Source of the DNA: Silene latifolia
Taxonomy: Eukaryota; Streptophyta; Magnoliopsida; Caryophyllales; Caryophyllaceae
Length of the DNA stretch: 64,000 bases
Direction of reading: 5' to 3'
Assembly: GCF_048544455.1 (NCBI RefSeq)
Contig: NC_133537.1
Location: 13,205,541 to 13,269,540 of the forward strand
In this document: one piece after another, positions 11,566-27,386 of the stretch
Position numbering within the stretch: position 1 is the stretch's first letter
How the letters are laid out: each line of letters starts with the position of its first letter
Position numbers and translations under genes: made by a program
The notes under the pieces: model-generated
Told to the model about the DNA's origin: nothing
What the model saw: the letters and a program-made list of their open reading frames with translations, nothing else
The model's database searches: none

Positions 11566-11899
11566 CTAAAAAAAATATAAAAATAATTTTGTTGACTTCG
11601 ACCCATCCAATTCCAATTCTATGGGTTTCCCAAAAGCCATCGAGAAATTGAAATCCAGAACCGAATTCCAGGTGATCTCCAAACGAAATCTTGAAATGGG
11701 ATTTGGAATCAAATTCAAAGACTTGACTTTTATAAATGAACCACGAAATAAAATTAATTCCGTATTTCCAAACACTACCTTATGTGATTTCAATTACTAG
11801 GCAACCTTCATTTCTCCTCATTGCAATTCCAATTCACTTATATTTTTACGGGCGCAATCAAACAAACATGATTCACTATTTTAAATTGAGTTGTTTTGA
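11566..11899. other. AT-rich spacer
   Basis: Nothing coding or repeated could be supported in this 334-bp stretch between the left nest and the next TIR element. Confidence 0.4.
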
Positions 11900-12693
11900 G
11901 GGTGTTTGGTAAACAACATATTGACCGATTTTTACATAATTAAGGAGTCTAGCATGTTTGACCAATCAATCAATATGCTAACTAGTTTAGATCCCGCGCA
12001 ATGAATGTGCGGTATTTATAGAATTATTTATATAAACCCCGTGCAATGTATTTATAAAGTTTTACTTTCTAGTGTATTATTTATGGAATTTAAATTGACA
12101 ATTCACTTATTTTTCATGTTTCTTCTTAATATATTTTGATTGGAGAAATAAATAAAAATTTAGATCGTAAGAAGTAATAAAATGAGTTTTTTTTTTTTTT
12201 TTTAACCGAGAAATTAATGATATTAATTTACAAATAAACTAATACCATATTTTTTAGCCGCAACTTCTTGTCATAAAAAGTCAATAAATTTTTATCATTA
12301 AGTTCTTTAAGAAAAGAATTTCCTTATTCTAAAAAGATCGGAGATAAATTTGTGCAGAATGTGAATATTAAATGATATAAATATTTAAATACAAAAGATT
12401 ATGTCCATTTATAACTTATCATGTCCTAAAAATATCACACACTATTCTAGGAAATATCTTTTAGGCGGGAAAAGTGGGAGTTTCGCCTATTCATTTAGTA
12501 AATATAGAATTTTACTCTATTTTACAAAGAAAACTAACAATCTGCTGATCGTAATCTGCCAATTACCAAACACTCAAACTAATTCGGCTAATTATAATAT
12601 GCTAGTCAAACCTTTTGATAAAATCTGCCATTTATAATCTGCTTTTACAATCTATTTATGCGGAAATTAACCCGTCGTTTACCAAACATGACC
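11900..12693. mobile_element. TIR element (gggtgtttggtaaac ends) carrying a Helitron
   Basis: The left end gggtgtttggtaaacaac is mirrored by gtcgtttaccaaacatgacc at the right. The interior between the Helitron and the right end contains further inverted phrases such as ccaattaccaaacactc. A 528-bp Helitron at 11981-12508 splits it. The superfamily is uncertain because no target duplication was confirmed. Confidence 0.6.
11981..12508 (-). mobile_element. Non-autonomous Helitron, family H1, copy 1
   Basis: Read on the minus strand it begins TCTATATTTACTAAATG and ends with a GC hairpin (ccgcacattcattgcgcgg) about eight bases before a terminal CTAGT. That is the Helitron signature: 5' TC, 3' hairpin plus CTRRT, no target duplication. 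The whole body is homologous to 41889-42425, including the shared phrase aggcgggaaaa near the 5' end. No coding capacity was seen. Confidence 0.75.
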
Positions 12694-13001
12694 TTTATCA
12701 TGGGACAAAATAGTTAGACACGTAATCAATTATAAAAGGAAATGAGATAGCGTCATCGGGCGGTAGTCAGTGAATCGGTGATACTTAATATTGGACTTAA
12801 TATTGGACTTGCGGTAGTCAGTGAATCGGTGATAGGGCGCCCAATCTCGATATCAGCCTCTCTCTCACACCTTTATGCATGCCCATTAAGTTATGGTCCC
12901 CTACATATATTACTAACAGAGTTATATTAAGATCCCGTGTTACATTATACTATTAGCGTAAAACAGTTTTACAAAAGACTAACTCATGGAGAAAATGGTA
13001 G
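12694..13001. other. 5' flank of subtilase copy 1, with 24-bp direct repeat
   Basis: gcggtagtcagtgaatcggtgata occurs twice, at 12760-12783 and 12811-12834, separated by a doubled taatattggactt. No exon like the signal-peptide or propeptide exons of copy 2 can be found here or back to 11448. Confidence 0.6.
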
Positions 13002-15594
13002 GTATGAATGAAGTGGTGTCGGTATTTCCCAGCCGAACACTACAACTTCAAACAACAAGATCATGGGATTTTCTGGGAGTTCCACCACCAAGTCCTGAAC
13101 AGCAAGCTGCCGAAAGCGACGTTATTATCGGTGTTATCGACACCGGAATTTGGCCGGAATCCCCTAGTTTTAACGACATTGGCTTAGGACCTATTCCTAC
13201 AAAATGGAAAGGTGCATGTGACGGTGGGAAAAATTTCACCTGCAACAAGTAAGTATTTGTACTGTAAAACATACGGAGTATGTTACTGTAAAACCGCCTT
13301 ATAAAACAGAAGATTGGCAGTTCTTTTAACTCGCTAACTAATTAAAATCATGACATTGCAGGAAAATAATAGGCGCAAGGGCATACATTGAATCAGATGT
13401 ATCGGCAGGGTTATCCGAAGACCTAGAATTAACTGCAAGAGACGATGATGGCCATGGAAGCCACACAGCAGCAACAGCAGCAGGGAGAATCGTAAACAAC
13501 GAAAGCTTTTTAGGGGTAGCCGAAGGTACAGCAAGAGGAGGAGTACCATCAGCTAGAATTGCAGTATACAAAGTGTGTAATTTCACAGAATGCGCAGACT
13601 CAAAAATTCTAGCAGCTTTCGATGATGCAATTGCTGATGGAGTTGACCTTATTAGCATCTCCATTGGAGGAAACCCGTTGAAGCTTGAGGCAGATACTAT
13701 CGCGATAGGGGCATTACATGCTATGGAAAAAGGTGTATTAACTGTACATTCTGCAGGAAATGATGGAGAGGGTAATGGTCCTACAGGTAGTGTTGCACCC
13801 TGGCTTTTCTCGGTTGCTGCTAGTACTACTGATCGACAAATTATCGACAGGGTTATTCTTGGCAATGGACAGACATTGATTGTATGTCCTCTTTTCTTCA
13901 CTTTGTAATTTCATTTTGGATTTTATCGCGTTTTCATATGATGACTCATGTTTTTTGTACCTGTTTTAATTGATACTAACTTTTGGGCCTGCAATACAGG
14001 GAAATACTATAAACACATTCACATTAAATGGAACAGAATTCCCTCTGATTTACGGGAAAGCCGTAACAAGTACATGTGATGAAGCTAATGCAACGTAATC
14101 TTCATCCCCCCTTTCATTTCCAATTGTCGCGTTTTTGTACTGTTGTAAGTCTTAACCATTGTATTGTTATATTAAATTAAATTTATTCAGGTTGTGCTTT
14201 GAAGACTGTCTAGATACAAGCCTGGTGAAGGGGAAAATAATCGTGTGCGATGATTCACAACCACGACCATATTCAGCGGCTTTCAGGGCGGATGCTCTTG
14301 GTATCCTGGCACCGACTAGCTCGGAGACCACCTCTTATGCTTATCCTTTGCCTGCTGCATCTCTCAGCAAGACTGATTTTGCAGCACTCAAATCCTACCT
14401 TAACTCCACCAAGTATGAATAGTTTTCGTCGTGAATTAGAGCTTGATCAATTGAGACTAAATCACATCAATTTCCGGTATTAATGCAGAGATCCTAAGGG
14501 AACTATTCTGAAAAGCGAAACCAGGAAGGACACGACCGCTCCTGTTCTTGCTGAATTTTCTTCGAGAGGACCTAATACAATCGCACCAGATATTCTAAAG
14601 GTTTGTTACTTGATTCGACTTCCATTTATTCATCGCGTAATTAATTCATAATTATTAAACTTTATAATTTGTTGGCGGTGATGTTTGTGTTATAGCCTGA
14701 TATCAGTGCACCAGGAGTCGACATTTTGGCTGCTTATTCTCCTGCAGGCATTCCATCTGGTGATTTTCCTGAAGATACTCGAATGGTGAACACCGATATC
14801 TTATCCGGAACCTCCATGGCTTGCCCTCATGTCTCTGGTGCAGCTGCTTTTGTTAAATCAGTGCATCCTGACTGGTCTCCGGCCGCAATTAAGTCTTCAC
14901 TAATGACTACAGGTAACAAATTAAGTCTTATACTTTGACTGTTGTTTAGCGACTTCAGTCTAACAATAAGTTACTGTCATATCGTCTTACACGAGACTTG
15001 TTATTTTTTCAATGTACAGCGAACCCAATGAATGCATCAAAGAGCAAAGACGCGGATTTTGGTTACGGATCAGGGCATGTGAACCCGGCCAAGGCAACAG
15101 ATCCTGGACTTGTTTACGACTCTACTGTTAACGATTACATCCCATTCATGTGTAGGTTAGGTTATGACACGGGCAAAATTGTCGCATTTACGGGTAACCT
15201 CAACGCCACATGCCCGCAAAGTCTTACACAGTCGTCACCAAACGACGTTAACTACCCTTCATATTCCGCACTAGTCAAAGCTGAAGACCCGTTCAGTCTA
15301 AAATTTAACAGATGTGTCACTAATGTCGGAGCTGCAAATTCAACCTATACGGCTAAAATTACGTCTGTGTCGGATAAGGTTCAGATTACAGTTGACCCGA
15401 GTACTTTGACTTTCGGGTTGTTGAAGGAGATCAAGTGTTTTAATGTGAGTGTTGTTGGGAAGGGACTTCCATTGAAATCATTTGGGACCGCGAATCCATT
15501 GAAATCATTTGTGTCAGCTTCTCTTGTTTGGACCGACGGAGTTCATAATGTTAGGAGTCCTATTATTGTGTACACATCTTCTGATATTAATTAG
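13002..15594 (+). CDS. Subtilisin-like serine protease (cucumisin type, S8), copy 1, 5'-incomplete
   Basis: Seven exons can be placed by splice signals and by comparison with copy 2: 13002-13248, 13362-13881, 14000-14094, 14191-14412, 14489-14600, 14696-14912 and 15020-15594. All are open and in phase, giving about 661 residues. They contain the catalytic Asp ([10 protein letters not shown]), His (GHGSHTA), oxyanion Asn (SAGNDG) and Ser (SGTSMACPH), a PA-like region and the C-terminal domain. The exons that would encode signal peptide and I9 propeptide are absent upstream. A splice acceptor AG is still present at 13000-13001, where copy 2 joins exon 3 to exon 4. An in-frame ATG at 12986 could start a protein, but without secretion signal or propeptide, which such enzymes need for folding and export. 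It may be a 5'-truncated pseudogene, or its first exons may lie beyond the inserted retrotransposon. Relative to copy 2 it has 12 extra residues before the catalytic His and an 11-residue gain near the C-terminus. Confidence 0.8.
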
Positions 15595-16050
15595 TTCTTG
15601 GTTCTTAATTTAATTTACAATTTACAATTGTAAATTGTATCAAAAAAGAAAAAAAAATTCTGATATATATATTTGATGAATGAAGAAAAAAGTAATTAAT
15701 TAATATTTTCACCGTCTCAACAGAATTTTTATCAATGCAAAATAAGAGATATTAATGTAGTTAATGTATTAACAACCGGTTGTATATACAATTTATTAAG
15801 TGTTGTGGAGATTTGTTACAAAGTTCTCGTGCTCTATTAACAAAATTATCGAGTTATGATACAAAGTTGTTGAGCTTAACAGAATAATTATTAAGCTCAA
15901 TAACTTCGTAAAATAGTTCAATAACTTGTAAAATAACTTAGCAACTTTGTGCGAGAGCTCGATAGCTTTGACGCGGTTGTACATAGCTATTATACAACTA
16001 GTGGTAGGATAGTATTCTTAATATTAACGGTGCAAAATGTGTTTCGATAA
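15595..16050. other. 3' flank of subtilase copy 1
   Basis: AT-rich sequence with several near-repeats of caataacttgtaaaata-like phrases. No gene could be supported. The early part is presumably the 3' untranslated region. Confidence 0.4.
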
Positions 16051-16643
16051 ACGCAAAAGTGGTAATTAGCCCCCATAACTTTAACCAATTGTGAGATTAG
16101 GCCTCATAACTTATAAATGTAGCAATAAAGCCTCATAACTTTGGCAAAAAGTGAAATCTAACTCAATTTCTCTTTTATATACATAAGTTTATTGTACACT
16201 AAATAATTATTAAAATTTTAAAAGTATTTATTTAATTTATTAACATAATTTTTAAAATAATTTTAATATGTTTTTTTACTAATTTTATTATAATTCACAT
16301 ACATATGAGAGTACGTTTACAAGTTTTTAATTTTATTTAATTCATTCAAATATTTGGTTCCAACAATGTTTAATAAATTGCATACACATTTTTAAATTTT
16401 TAATACGTTTTATTATATACTTATAAATTGTATTGATGAATGAAATTGAATTTTTTGGAGCAATTTTGGTTGAAAATAAAAAGTTGGGTTGAGTTTCACT
16501 TTTTATCAAATTTATGGGGCCTAATTACTACATTTGTAAGTTATGGGGCTTAATCTCAAATTTATGGGACCTAATTACTACATTTTTTTTTATCACTTTT
16601 TATCAAATTTATAAGGCCTAATTACTAATCACCACTTTCGCAA
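16051..16643. mobile_element. TIR element with long imperfect inverted ends
   Basis: The left arm (acgcaaaagtggtaatta, then cctcataacttataaatgtag) returns inverted at the right (ctacatttgtaagttatggg ... taatcaccactttcgc). The right arm also holds an extra internal duplication of the phrase cctaattactacattt. The arms are more than 100 bp long. There is no coding sequence, and target duplication and superfamily were not resolved. Confidence 0.6.
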
Positions 16644-16765
16644 TTTTGATAAATATAGAAAAAACAAATATAAAGAATCTGTTAAGAAGGAGGTAGTAAC
16701 ATTTTTTATTAGAATATACGTGCATCTTTATTTCTACCATGAGAATTATTATCTGTCTAATTTTA

Positions 16766-17121
16766 GGTGTTGTTTGGCCTTGTTTATGAAAAATGCTTTT
16801 CCTTTTTAAAAGGAGTTTATTCACAAGTTACTTTTCGGAAAAATTGTAGTTGTTTGGCCATACTTTTGTAAAAGTGGGTTTTCAGAAAATTTATATGTTT
16901 GGCCTAAATTACTTTAATACAACTTTTGTTTGCTTATTTGGTTTTTTATGTAAAAAGTAGAAGTAGAAGTAGTAAATATCTACTTAGCTTCTCCTTTTGG
17001 GGGTGAATAATCAGTTTTTAACTTCTCAAAAGCACTTTTAAAACTCTCTAATTTACCATGTTTGACCAAAAACTACTTTTTCAATTACAAAAGCACTTTT
17101 TAAGCTTGACCAAACAGCACC
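16766..17121. mobile_element. TIR element (ggtgttgtttggcc ends)
   Basis: The left end ggtgttgtttggcc is mirrored at the right by gaccaaacagcacc. Between them are several aaaagtnnttt-type inverted phrases common in plant MITEs. No coding sequence was seen and the target duplication was not confirmed. Confidence 0.5.
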
Positions 17122-17349
17122 ACACTCCCTCAAAATTGAAATAATATTCATATAATCATGACTCGTTTTGTGGTATTTATTGGGTTTAGGCCAGTAGAGT
17201 TGGCATAAAGGACTGCGGATTGGTGGGCGGTACGGCCAAACACGACCCGCGGCACAACACGACCCATTACCTACTCTAACCTTTAGGGGAGCTAATTGGG
17301 ATAAACAGGTCTATGGATAGGTTATAAAGTAACCCTATTGAAATAATAA

Positions 17350-18254
17350 GGGTTTTTTTGTCAGAAATTACCTTTTATTTAGAGTCATTTGTGAACAACT
17401 ACCTTTCATTTTATTTTTGGCTTTCAACTACCTTTATTTCTTCATTTTGCGAAAGACAACCAAAAATCCACTTCCGGCGAACAAAAGTCAACTTCAGGCG
17501 TTGAGTTGCTCTTTTCTCCCTTTTTCACACATATAACTCATAATTCTCCCATTGTTCATCCAACAAAATCCGAAAAAGCTCATCTCCATGTCCAACACCT
17601 TATCAAAAGTTTGTTCAAAGCAATATCAACGCAGCAACCATCTCAATCTCCATCTCCATCTCCGTCGTCACCTTTACTACCACTTTTACCTTCACCCTTA
17701 CATTTCAACAACCTTACAGACTACTCATGATTCATCAACCTACTATCCATCTAAGTCATATTAAAGTACCTTTTTTCTCTTCATGGTAAAATGGTGGGTA
17801 TACGAAAACTAATGAGATAGTCGCACACAAGTGATCCTACGAGTGAATCCATGATTATTTTCGAGTAGTTAACAGTAGGAGTTAATTTTGCCAACAAAGC
17901 CATAATAGATCATTATTGTTGAAGAATTATTTACCATGTTAAGATTAATATCAATGATAATTTTGTTTCGGTGATTAGGACTTTGGTTCGGGTAAGAGAT
18001 AGACAAATTGAGGTGATTAATATCGGGTTTAATCAATCTTTATCATCGATTATTAAGGTTATGAAGTAAAGAGTTAGATTCAACATGAAATGGTAAGTCA
18101 ATGCCGGAAACTTGACTTTTTTTCGTCGGAAGTGGATTTTTGGTATTTTTCGCAAAATAAAGAAATAAAAGGTAGTTGAAAGCCAAAAATAAAATGAAAG
18201 GTAGTTGTTCACAAATGACCCTAAATAAAAAGTAGTTTCTGACAAAAAAAACCC
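17350..18254. mobile_element. Mutator-like non-autonomous element, 9-bp target duplication
   Basis: The ends gggtttttttgtcagaaa and its inverse head inverted arms of about 170 bp. Shared inverted phrases include gaacaactacctttcatttt and ccaaaaatccacttccg. The perfect 9-bp duplication aaataataa flanks it at 17341-17349 and 18255-18263. Long TIRs with a 9-bp duplication are the Mutator signature. The 560-bp core has no recognisable transposase or captured gene. Only short, proline/serine-rich chance frames are present. Confidence 0.85.
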
Positions 18255-18263
18255 AAATAATAA

Positions 18264-18643
18264 ACTCACTCACAAATATGCTTTGCAATAAAGGCATCAA
18301 TATCTTTTGTGAGTACTTCTACAATGTTTTATCACAAATTCTGAGAGGGACACTATCTGTCTTATTATAAAAGGGACACTATCTGTCTTTAGCTTGTGAC
18401 GGATAGTCTCCGTCATAAGTAAGACGTTTTGTAGTAACCGTTATACACGAGATTTATTATCCGTCTTTTTTTTGTTTCCTATTTTTGGATGACGAAGAAC
18501 CTTGCTGCCTACTTTTGTTGCGCGTAGGGTAAACTCCCGAGTATAAGTGATAGCCCACAAATCACGTATATCAAATTAATCACCCTTTTTAAACTGTGAT
18601 ATACTCGAAATCTAAAAGACATCGCCTAGACAATTTTACTCCC
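18264..18643. other. Intergenic DNA with MITE-like debris
   Basis: Contains a doubled gggacactatctgtctt phrase and a gtgacggatagtctccgtcat inverted phrase, which resemble remnants of small TIR elements. No gene was found. Confidence 0.4.
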
Positions 18644-18660
18644 ACAAAATTATTATTGGT

Positions 18661-18839
18661 TTTTTTGGTCTAAACCATCCGGTAATCCGAACCACATTGG
18701 GTCGACTAATCCGGATTTCGGGGCGTGTCCAAGGATTACGGTATTTAAACCCCTCCCAATCGCAGTTGTGGGGGATCGATCCGCAGACCTCCCTACTAAG
18801 CACAGCCCCATGCTACCACTGCGCCAACCCACGATTGGT
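18661..18839 (-). mobile_element. tRNA-derived SINE with 17-bp target duplication
   Basis: On the minus strand the head contains a Pol III box A (TGGCGCAGTGG) and, about 35 bp further, a box B-like GGATCGATCCC, as in tRNA genes. The 3' end is a short A run (accaaaaaa). Perfect 17-bp duplications acaaaattattattggt flank it at 18644-18660 and 18840-18856. At 179 bp it is a normal length for a plant SINE. It looks structurally intact and relatively young because the duplications are identical. Confidence 0.88.
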
Positions 18840-18856
18840 ACAAAATTATTATTGGT

Positions 18857-19365
18857 GAGACTTGAACCTAAGTAATGCAATGGATATTTCATAGAAACAA
18901 CCATATGATTATGATTATTTATGGCCATAAAGGTACGAGATAGAGTTCCCTTATTAAGTGTTTTTCATTTATTTATCCTACAAACATTATGTAATTAATA
19001 TCTTTTGGTACATAACTTTTAGACAAAATCATATTTGATCATTCAATTGATTATTTTCCAAATTCAGACGCTCTATTAAAATCAACTTCACGTTCAAATA
19101 CAATCTTATTTGATTTCTTATTTGATTTCATACTAATTAAATAAATTAAATTAGCAATGAAATCATGTAATACTTACCATGATTAGTGTAAAAATTTCGT
19201 ATCACATTCATCACTTTCACATTGGTACAAAAATCTCGTCAGCATCAAATCGCTCTTGCGACTCTTTTGACACCAAAAAAGACATTATTCTCTATTCTTC
19301 TTCTTCATATAAATAATCTATATATTACATTATTATATACTCACTTTAATTCTAAAAATTCAACA
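18857..19365 (+). promoter_or_regulatory. Promoter and leader region of subtilase copy 2
   Basis: AT-rich flank ahead of the start codon. A TATA-like catataaata sits at 19306-19315, about 50 bp before the ATG at 19366, so the leader would be short. No other clear control element was seen. Confidence 0.4.
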
Positions 19366-23618
<4,253 letters not shown>

Positions 23619-24155
23619 TTCTTTGTTTCCCAATTTACAATTGTTATCAAAATATTTTTTATAGTTATATATTTGACGAATTAATAAAAATGATAGTTAA
23701 TAATAATGTATTTATTAGCTGCGTTTATTTATGTGTATGTTCTCCTCCCGTATGACAAACATATTTTGTAAATGTTCCCGATATATGTTAATACTAGGTT
23801 TGATGTACGGCTATGCCCGGGCTACCTTTATTTACCAATTAAGTTTTATTTTCTATGAAATATGATTCGTTAAATTTGGTTACATTTACAATTTATATAT
23901 TGAAATTATGATGAAATGTAAAATTAATCAACAAATTATGAGACACGTTCACCACTCTCGTTGTTAATATTATTACTTTCACTACATATCATGTTAATAC
24001 TATTACGTTTACTAATTTTTCGGTTACGGTTGTTTGTTTAACTACTCCAGCTATTTTTACGGTTAACCCGTTACTTTGTCAAACTCATTTAAATAAATTA
24101 ATATTTTCTTAAAATCGAATTATTAGTTAATTTTGCATACTCTCTCTGTTGTTCC

Positions 24156-24606
24156 TAGACCTGGCAAACAGATCGGGTCGTGTCGGGTTCGTGTTCGTGT
24201 CACATGTAAACGGGTCACAAACCCTTCAACCCAAACCCGACCCGTTTAAATCTCGTGTCGTGTTCGTGTCGACCTACTTACATAAATGGGTCATCAAGCC
24301 TCAACCCTAACCCGCTAATATCGTGTCGGGTTCGGGTCGTGTTTTCGTGTCATGTCAATATTTGGAAAGTTTTAAGTATATTTATGTGATGAAAGATAAA
24401 AAAAATTAAGATTAATTTATTAAACAGGTCATTCGTGTCGGGTTCGTGTTTAGAGAGCTCAACCCAAACCCGACCCAATTAAATATCGTGTCGTGTTCGT
24501 GTCGACCCACTTACATAAATGGGTCATTGAGCCTCAACCCAAACCCGTTAATTTCGTGTCGGGTTCGTGTCGTGTTTTCGTGTCGTGTCATTATTTGCCA
24601 GCTCTA
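24156..24606. mobile_element. hAT-like MITE, 8-bp target duplication
   Basis: 451 bp with ends tagacctggcaaac and tttgccagctcta (inverse, one mismatch). It is flanked by the perfect 8-bp duplication gttgttcc at 24148-24155 and 24607-24614. The interior is repeats of gtcgtgtcgggttcgtgtc and its inverse acccgacccgttt. No coding sequence. It sits inside Helitron D. Confidence 0.88.
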
Positions 24607-24802
24607 GTTGTTCCTATTGTTACTCACATTACATGTGTTGTGACTACTATTACTTTCACTTCTCCCTCCGTCATTATTTTTTCTTTCACCAGTCCCGCAT
24701 TTAGTATTGTTAATTTCACTACTACTGTTGCTGCTAATATGACTTTCACTACTCCGTTGTTATTATTGTTGCTTTGACTACTGGTTATTATCATAGTAGT
24801 TG

Positions 24803-26280
24803 ACTAGTATTGGCGCCCGGCTTCGCCCGGGCTACCTCTAATTACCATTAATTTTTTTTCATTAACTTAAATTTGCATAACCCATAAATTTATCATTTAT
24901 CATTAATACTCCCTCCCAGTCAAAATAAACTTCCCTATTTTCTTTTCCGTCTATTCACAATAACCTCCCTATTTCCTTTTTTGGTAAGTGTTTGTGTGGT
25001 CCAAATTTAATTGTATGGTGGGGTAGTGTATTTGTGTGGTTGAAATTTAATTATATGGTGGGGTAGTGTGTTTCCTTAATATTTGTGCCAAAATGAAATG
25101 GGAGGTTTATTGTGAATGGGAGGGAGTATATTTTTCTATGACATATCCTAAAATTACGATGAAAATTTTTTTAAGACAAATTCACTACTCCCGCTATTAA
25201 TATTTTACTCTTATTAATGAAACAATAGTAATAACATTTCACTACTTGCCCGTACTAATCATTGTTACTTTCACTACTCCCGCCGTAATTATTGTTACTG
25301 TCACTACTGGCGCATTAATATTGATAATTTCACTACTCCCGCCGTAATTATTGTTATTTCCACTATTGCCGCATTAATATTGATTATCTCACTACTCCCG
25401 TTGTTGTTTCTACCACTTTCATTAATCTCACTGATAATATTGTTACTTTTACTATTTAAATGAGTGATTACTATCATATAACTATATCCAATGTTACTAC
25501 AATTTTTTTCTTTTCTGACGAAATTACTTTTACTACTTAGGCATGCAATTTTAAGAGAATTATATATTTATATAAATATATTACATATATGCATTAAATC
25601 AAATCGAAAGAATTATGCAATATTATATAGGGTTATTTTATAACAATAATCCATCTTATTGGTGGTCTGCAATAATCACTCCATCCTATCAATAATCCCA
25701 ATTAAATTCAATCTAAGCATCATACTTTCTAATAACGAACCAGCTTATATATGGAATCTAACTTGAATTATTTATAACCTACTTATATTATATTTTTGTA
25801 TGTTAAATAATTAATATCTTTATACATCTAATAAACTATAAAGTTTAATAAAATTGCATAGATTTTAAATTTAATATATAATTTTATGATGATAATAATT
25901 AATACCATAAGTGTGCATATTTATACTAATGAATTATTTAATTTTAAGAAAATTTACCATCTTCTAGTCCTCTATAAATATTTAGGAAAATTACCAAGCA
26001 TCTTCTTTCTTTTAGGCTCCTTTAAATTGACCATCTTAATTAATTATTTTATTTCAAGGAAATTGACCATTTTTTAATCTCTTATAAATGTTTAGAAAAA
26101 TTATCAAGCTTCTATATAATTTAATTTTAACCCAGACTATATAATATTTGCATTGAGATTCCTTAATCGGGTCCATCACACGGTGCTAGTGATTTAAAAC
26201 TATATAGTATAATTAATTTGTATAACTTTCTTTAATTACATTGAAGTCCCTTGATTTCTGGATTTAATATATAGTATTGA
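24803..26280 (-). mobile_element. Helitron A, inserted in Helitron D
   Basis: Minus strand: 5' TCAATACTATATATTAAATCC preceded by A. The 3' hairpin gcccgggcgaagccgggc lies seven bases before the terminal CTAGT (plus-strand actag 24803-24807). It is 1478 bp, including a Stowaway-like MITE. The interior has roughly 60-bp direct repeats built on cactactcccgccgtaattattgtta-type phrases (25.2-25.4 kb). No coding sequence was found. It is the same family as B and D. Confidence 0.82.
24909..25126. mobile_element. Stowaway-like MITE inside Helitron A
   Basis: 218 bp between TA dinucleotides, with ends ctccctcccagtcaaaataa and an imperfect inverse finishing aatgggagggag. It has an internal direct repeat, ttgtgtggt...aaatttaattgtatggtgggg (shortened here). 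The matching place in Helitrons B and D lacks it, so it inserted after A diverged. Confidence 0.8.
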
Positions 26281-26789
26281 TTATCTAGTTGTATTAAAGT
26301 TATATATTTAAATAAATCTGAAGTATTAGATTAGAATATTATTAAAGAGCAATCATTATTATTTAGTATTTACTAATTAAATTACAAATCTAATGAATTA
26401 TAGAATATTATATTTTTTTGGAAATCTAAATTGATTTATTTACCTTTTAATAGTTTCCAAAATAAAACATATTTATATTATATTTGTGTATGTTAAATAG
26501 TTAACATCTTTATACTAATTAATACCATAAGTGAGGCCTTTTTATTTTAAGGAAACTCATCATATTCTGGTATTCTCTAAATTTATAATTCAACCAAAAT
26601 TATATAATATTTACATTGAAATCCCTTATTCAAATCTGCGCTATCAATTAAAAACTATATAGTATAATTAATTTGTATAGATTTATTTAATTACATAGAA
26701 GTCTCTTAGTTTCTGGAATCAATACTATATATTAAATCCAGAAACCAAGGGACTTCAATGTAATTAAAGAAAGTTATACAAATTAATTA

Positions 26790-27386
26790 TGTTCCGGGTA
26801 TGAATTCCGAAGCAGGTTTGTTTACCACGCTAGCTTTGTCGAATAATGCCTCTTCTAGCCTTGACTGCTCTCCTCGGCCTCTCCTGCAACAATGAGCAAA
26901 CTGAGGGCTTGGCTTTGTGCCAAGCGTACTCACTCCGATGCTCAAGTCAGTGAACTTACTGTGATTAAGTAGTATGTAGCTTGATTACGTGTATTGTAGA
27001 GAGATGAGAGAGATAATACCAATTTAAGTGGTTCTTAGGTTAGAATTCTGGATCCCCTTTCTCAATGAGGATTGAGGAGTATTTATAGACTTTCACCTTT
27101 TGTCACGTAGTGGCCAAGTGGGCCAAGTGGCAAAGCAGGTGGAAAGACTGATCTACCCTCGGCCGAGGGACCTATGGCAGGCCGGCGAGCCTGGTTGACT
27201 CCATGCCGAGGGTTCTTGGATATGAGTACGCGGGTATGTTCCCCGGCTGGTAGGTTGCCATGCCGAGACCGGTGGCCGGGGCCGAAAGGCCGATCGGTGG
27301 GATGTCTAAGTCATTGGCTTGCTGTGGACATCTTTGACCTCGTTCAATACGTTGACTTGGTCAGTGGTGCAGAATATGCCCCATCA
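26790..27386 (-). repeat. 3' LTR of Retand-like element 2
   Basis: TG...CA ends (TGTTCCGGG ... CCCCATCA). It matches 37045-37642. It has a minus-strand TATAAATA at 27080-27087 and the palindrome ccctcggccgaggg at 27156-27169. The adjacent inner sequence, gctgggggcaaat in element orientation, fits a polypurine tract. Confidence 0.93.

Noticed and set aside
17506-17764. Two overlapping Ser/Pro- and His/Leu-rich frames in the MULE-like core
   Set aside because: Composition follows a simple tcatctccat-type repeat. There is no family resemblance and no splice or promoter context.
18653-18928. 91-codon minus-strand frame
   Set aside because: It reads straight through the tRNA-derived SINE and its target duplication, so it is not a gene.
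24493-24777. 94-codon frame
   Set aside because: It crosses the end of a hAT-like MITE into Helitron sequence and is made of simple repeat phrases, so it is a chance frame.
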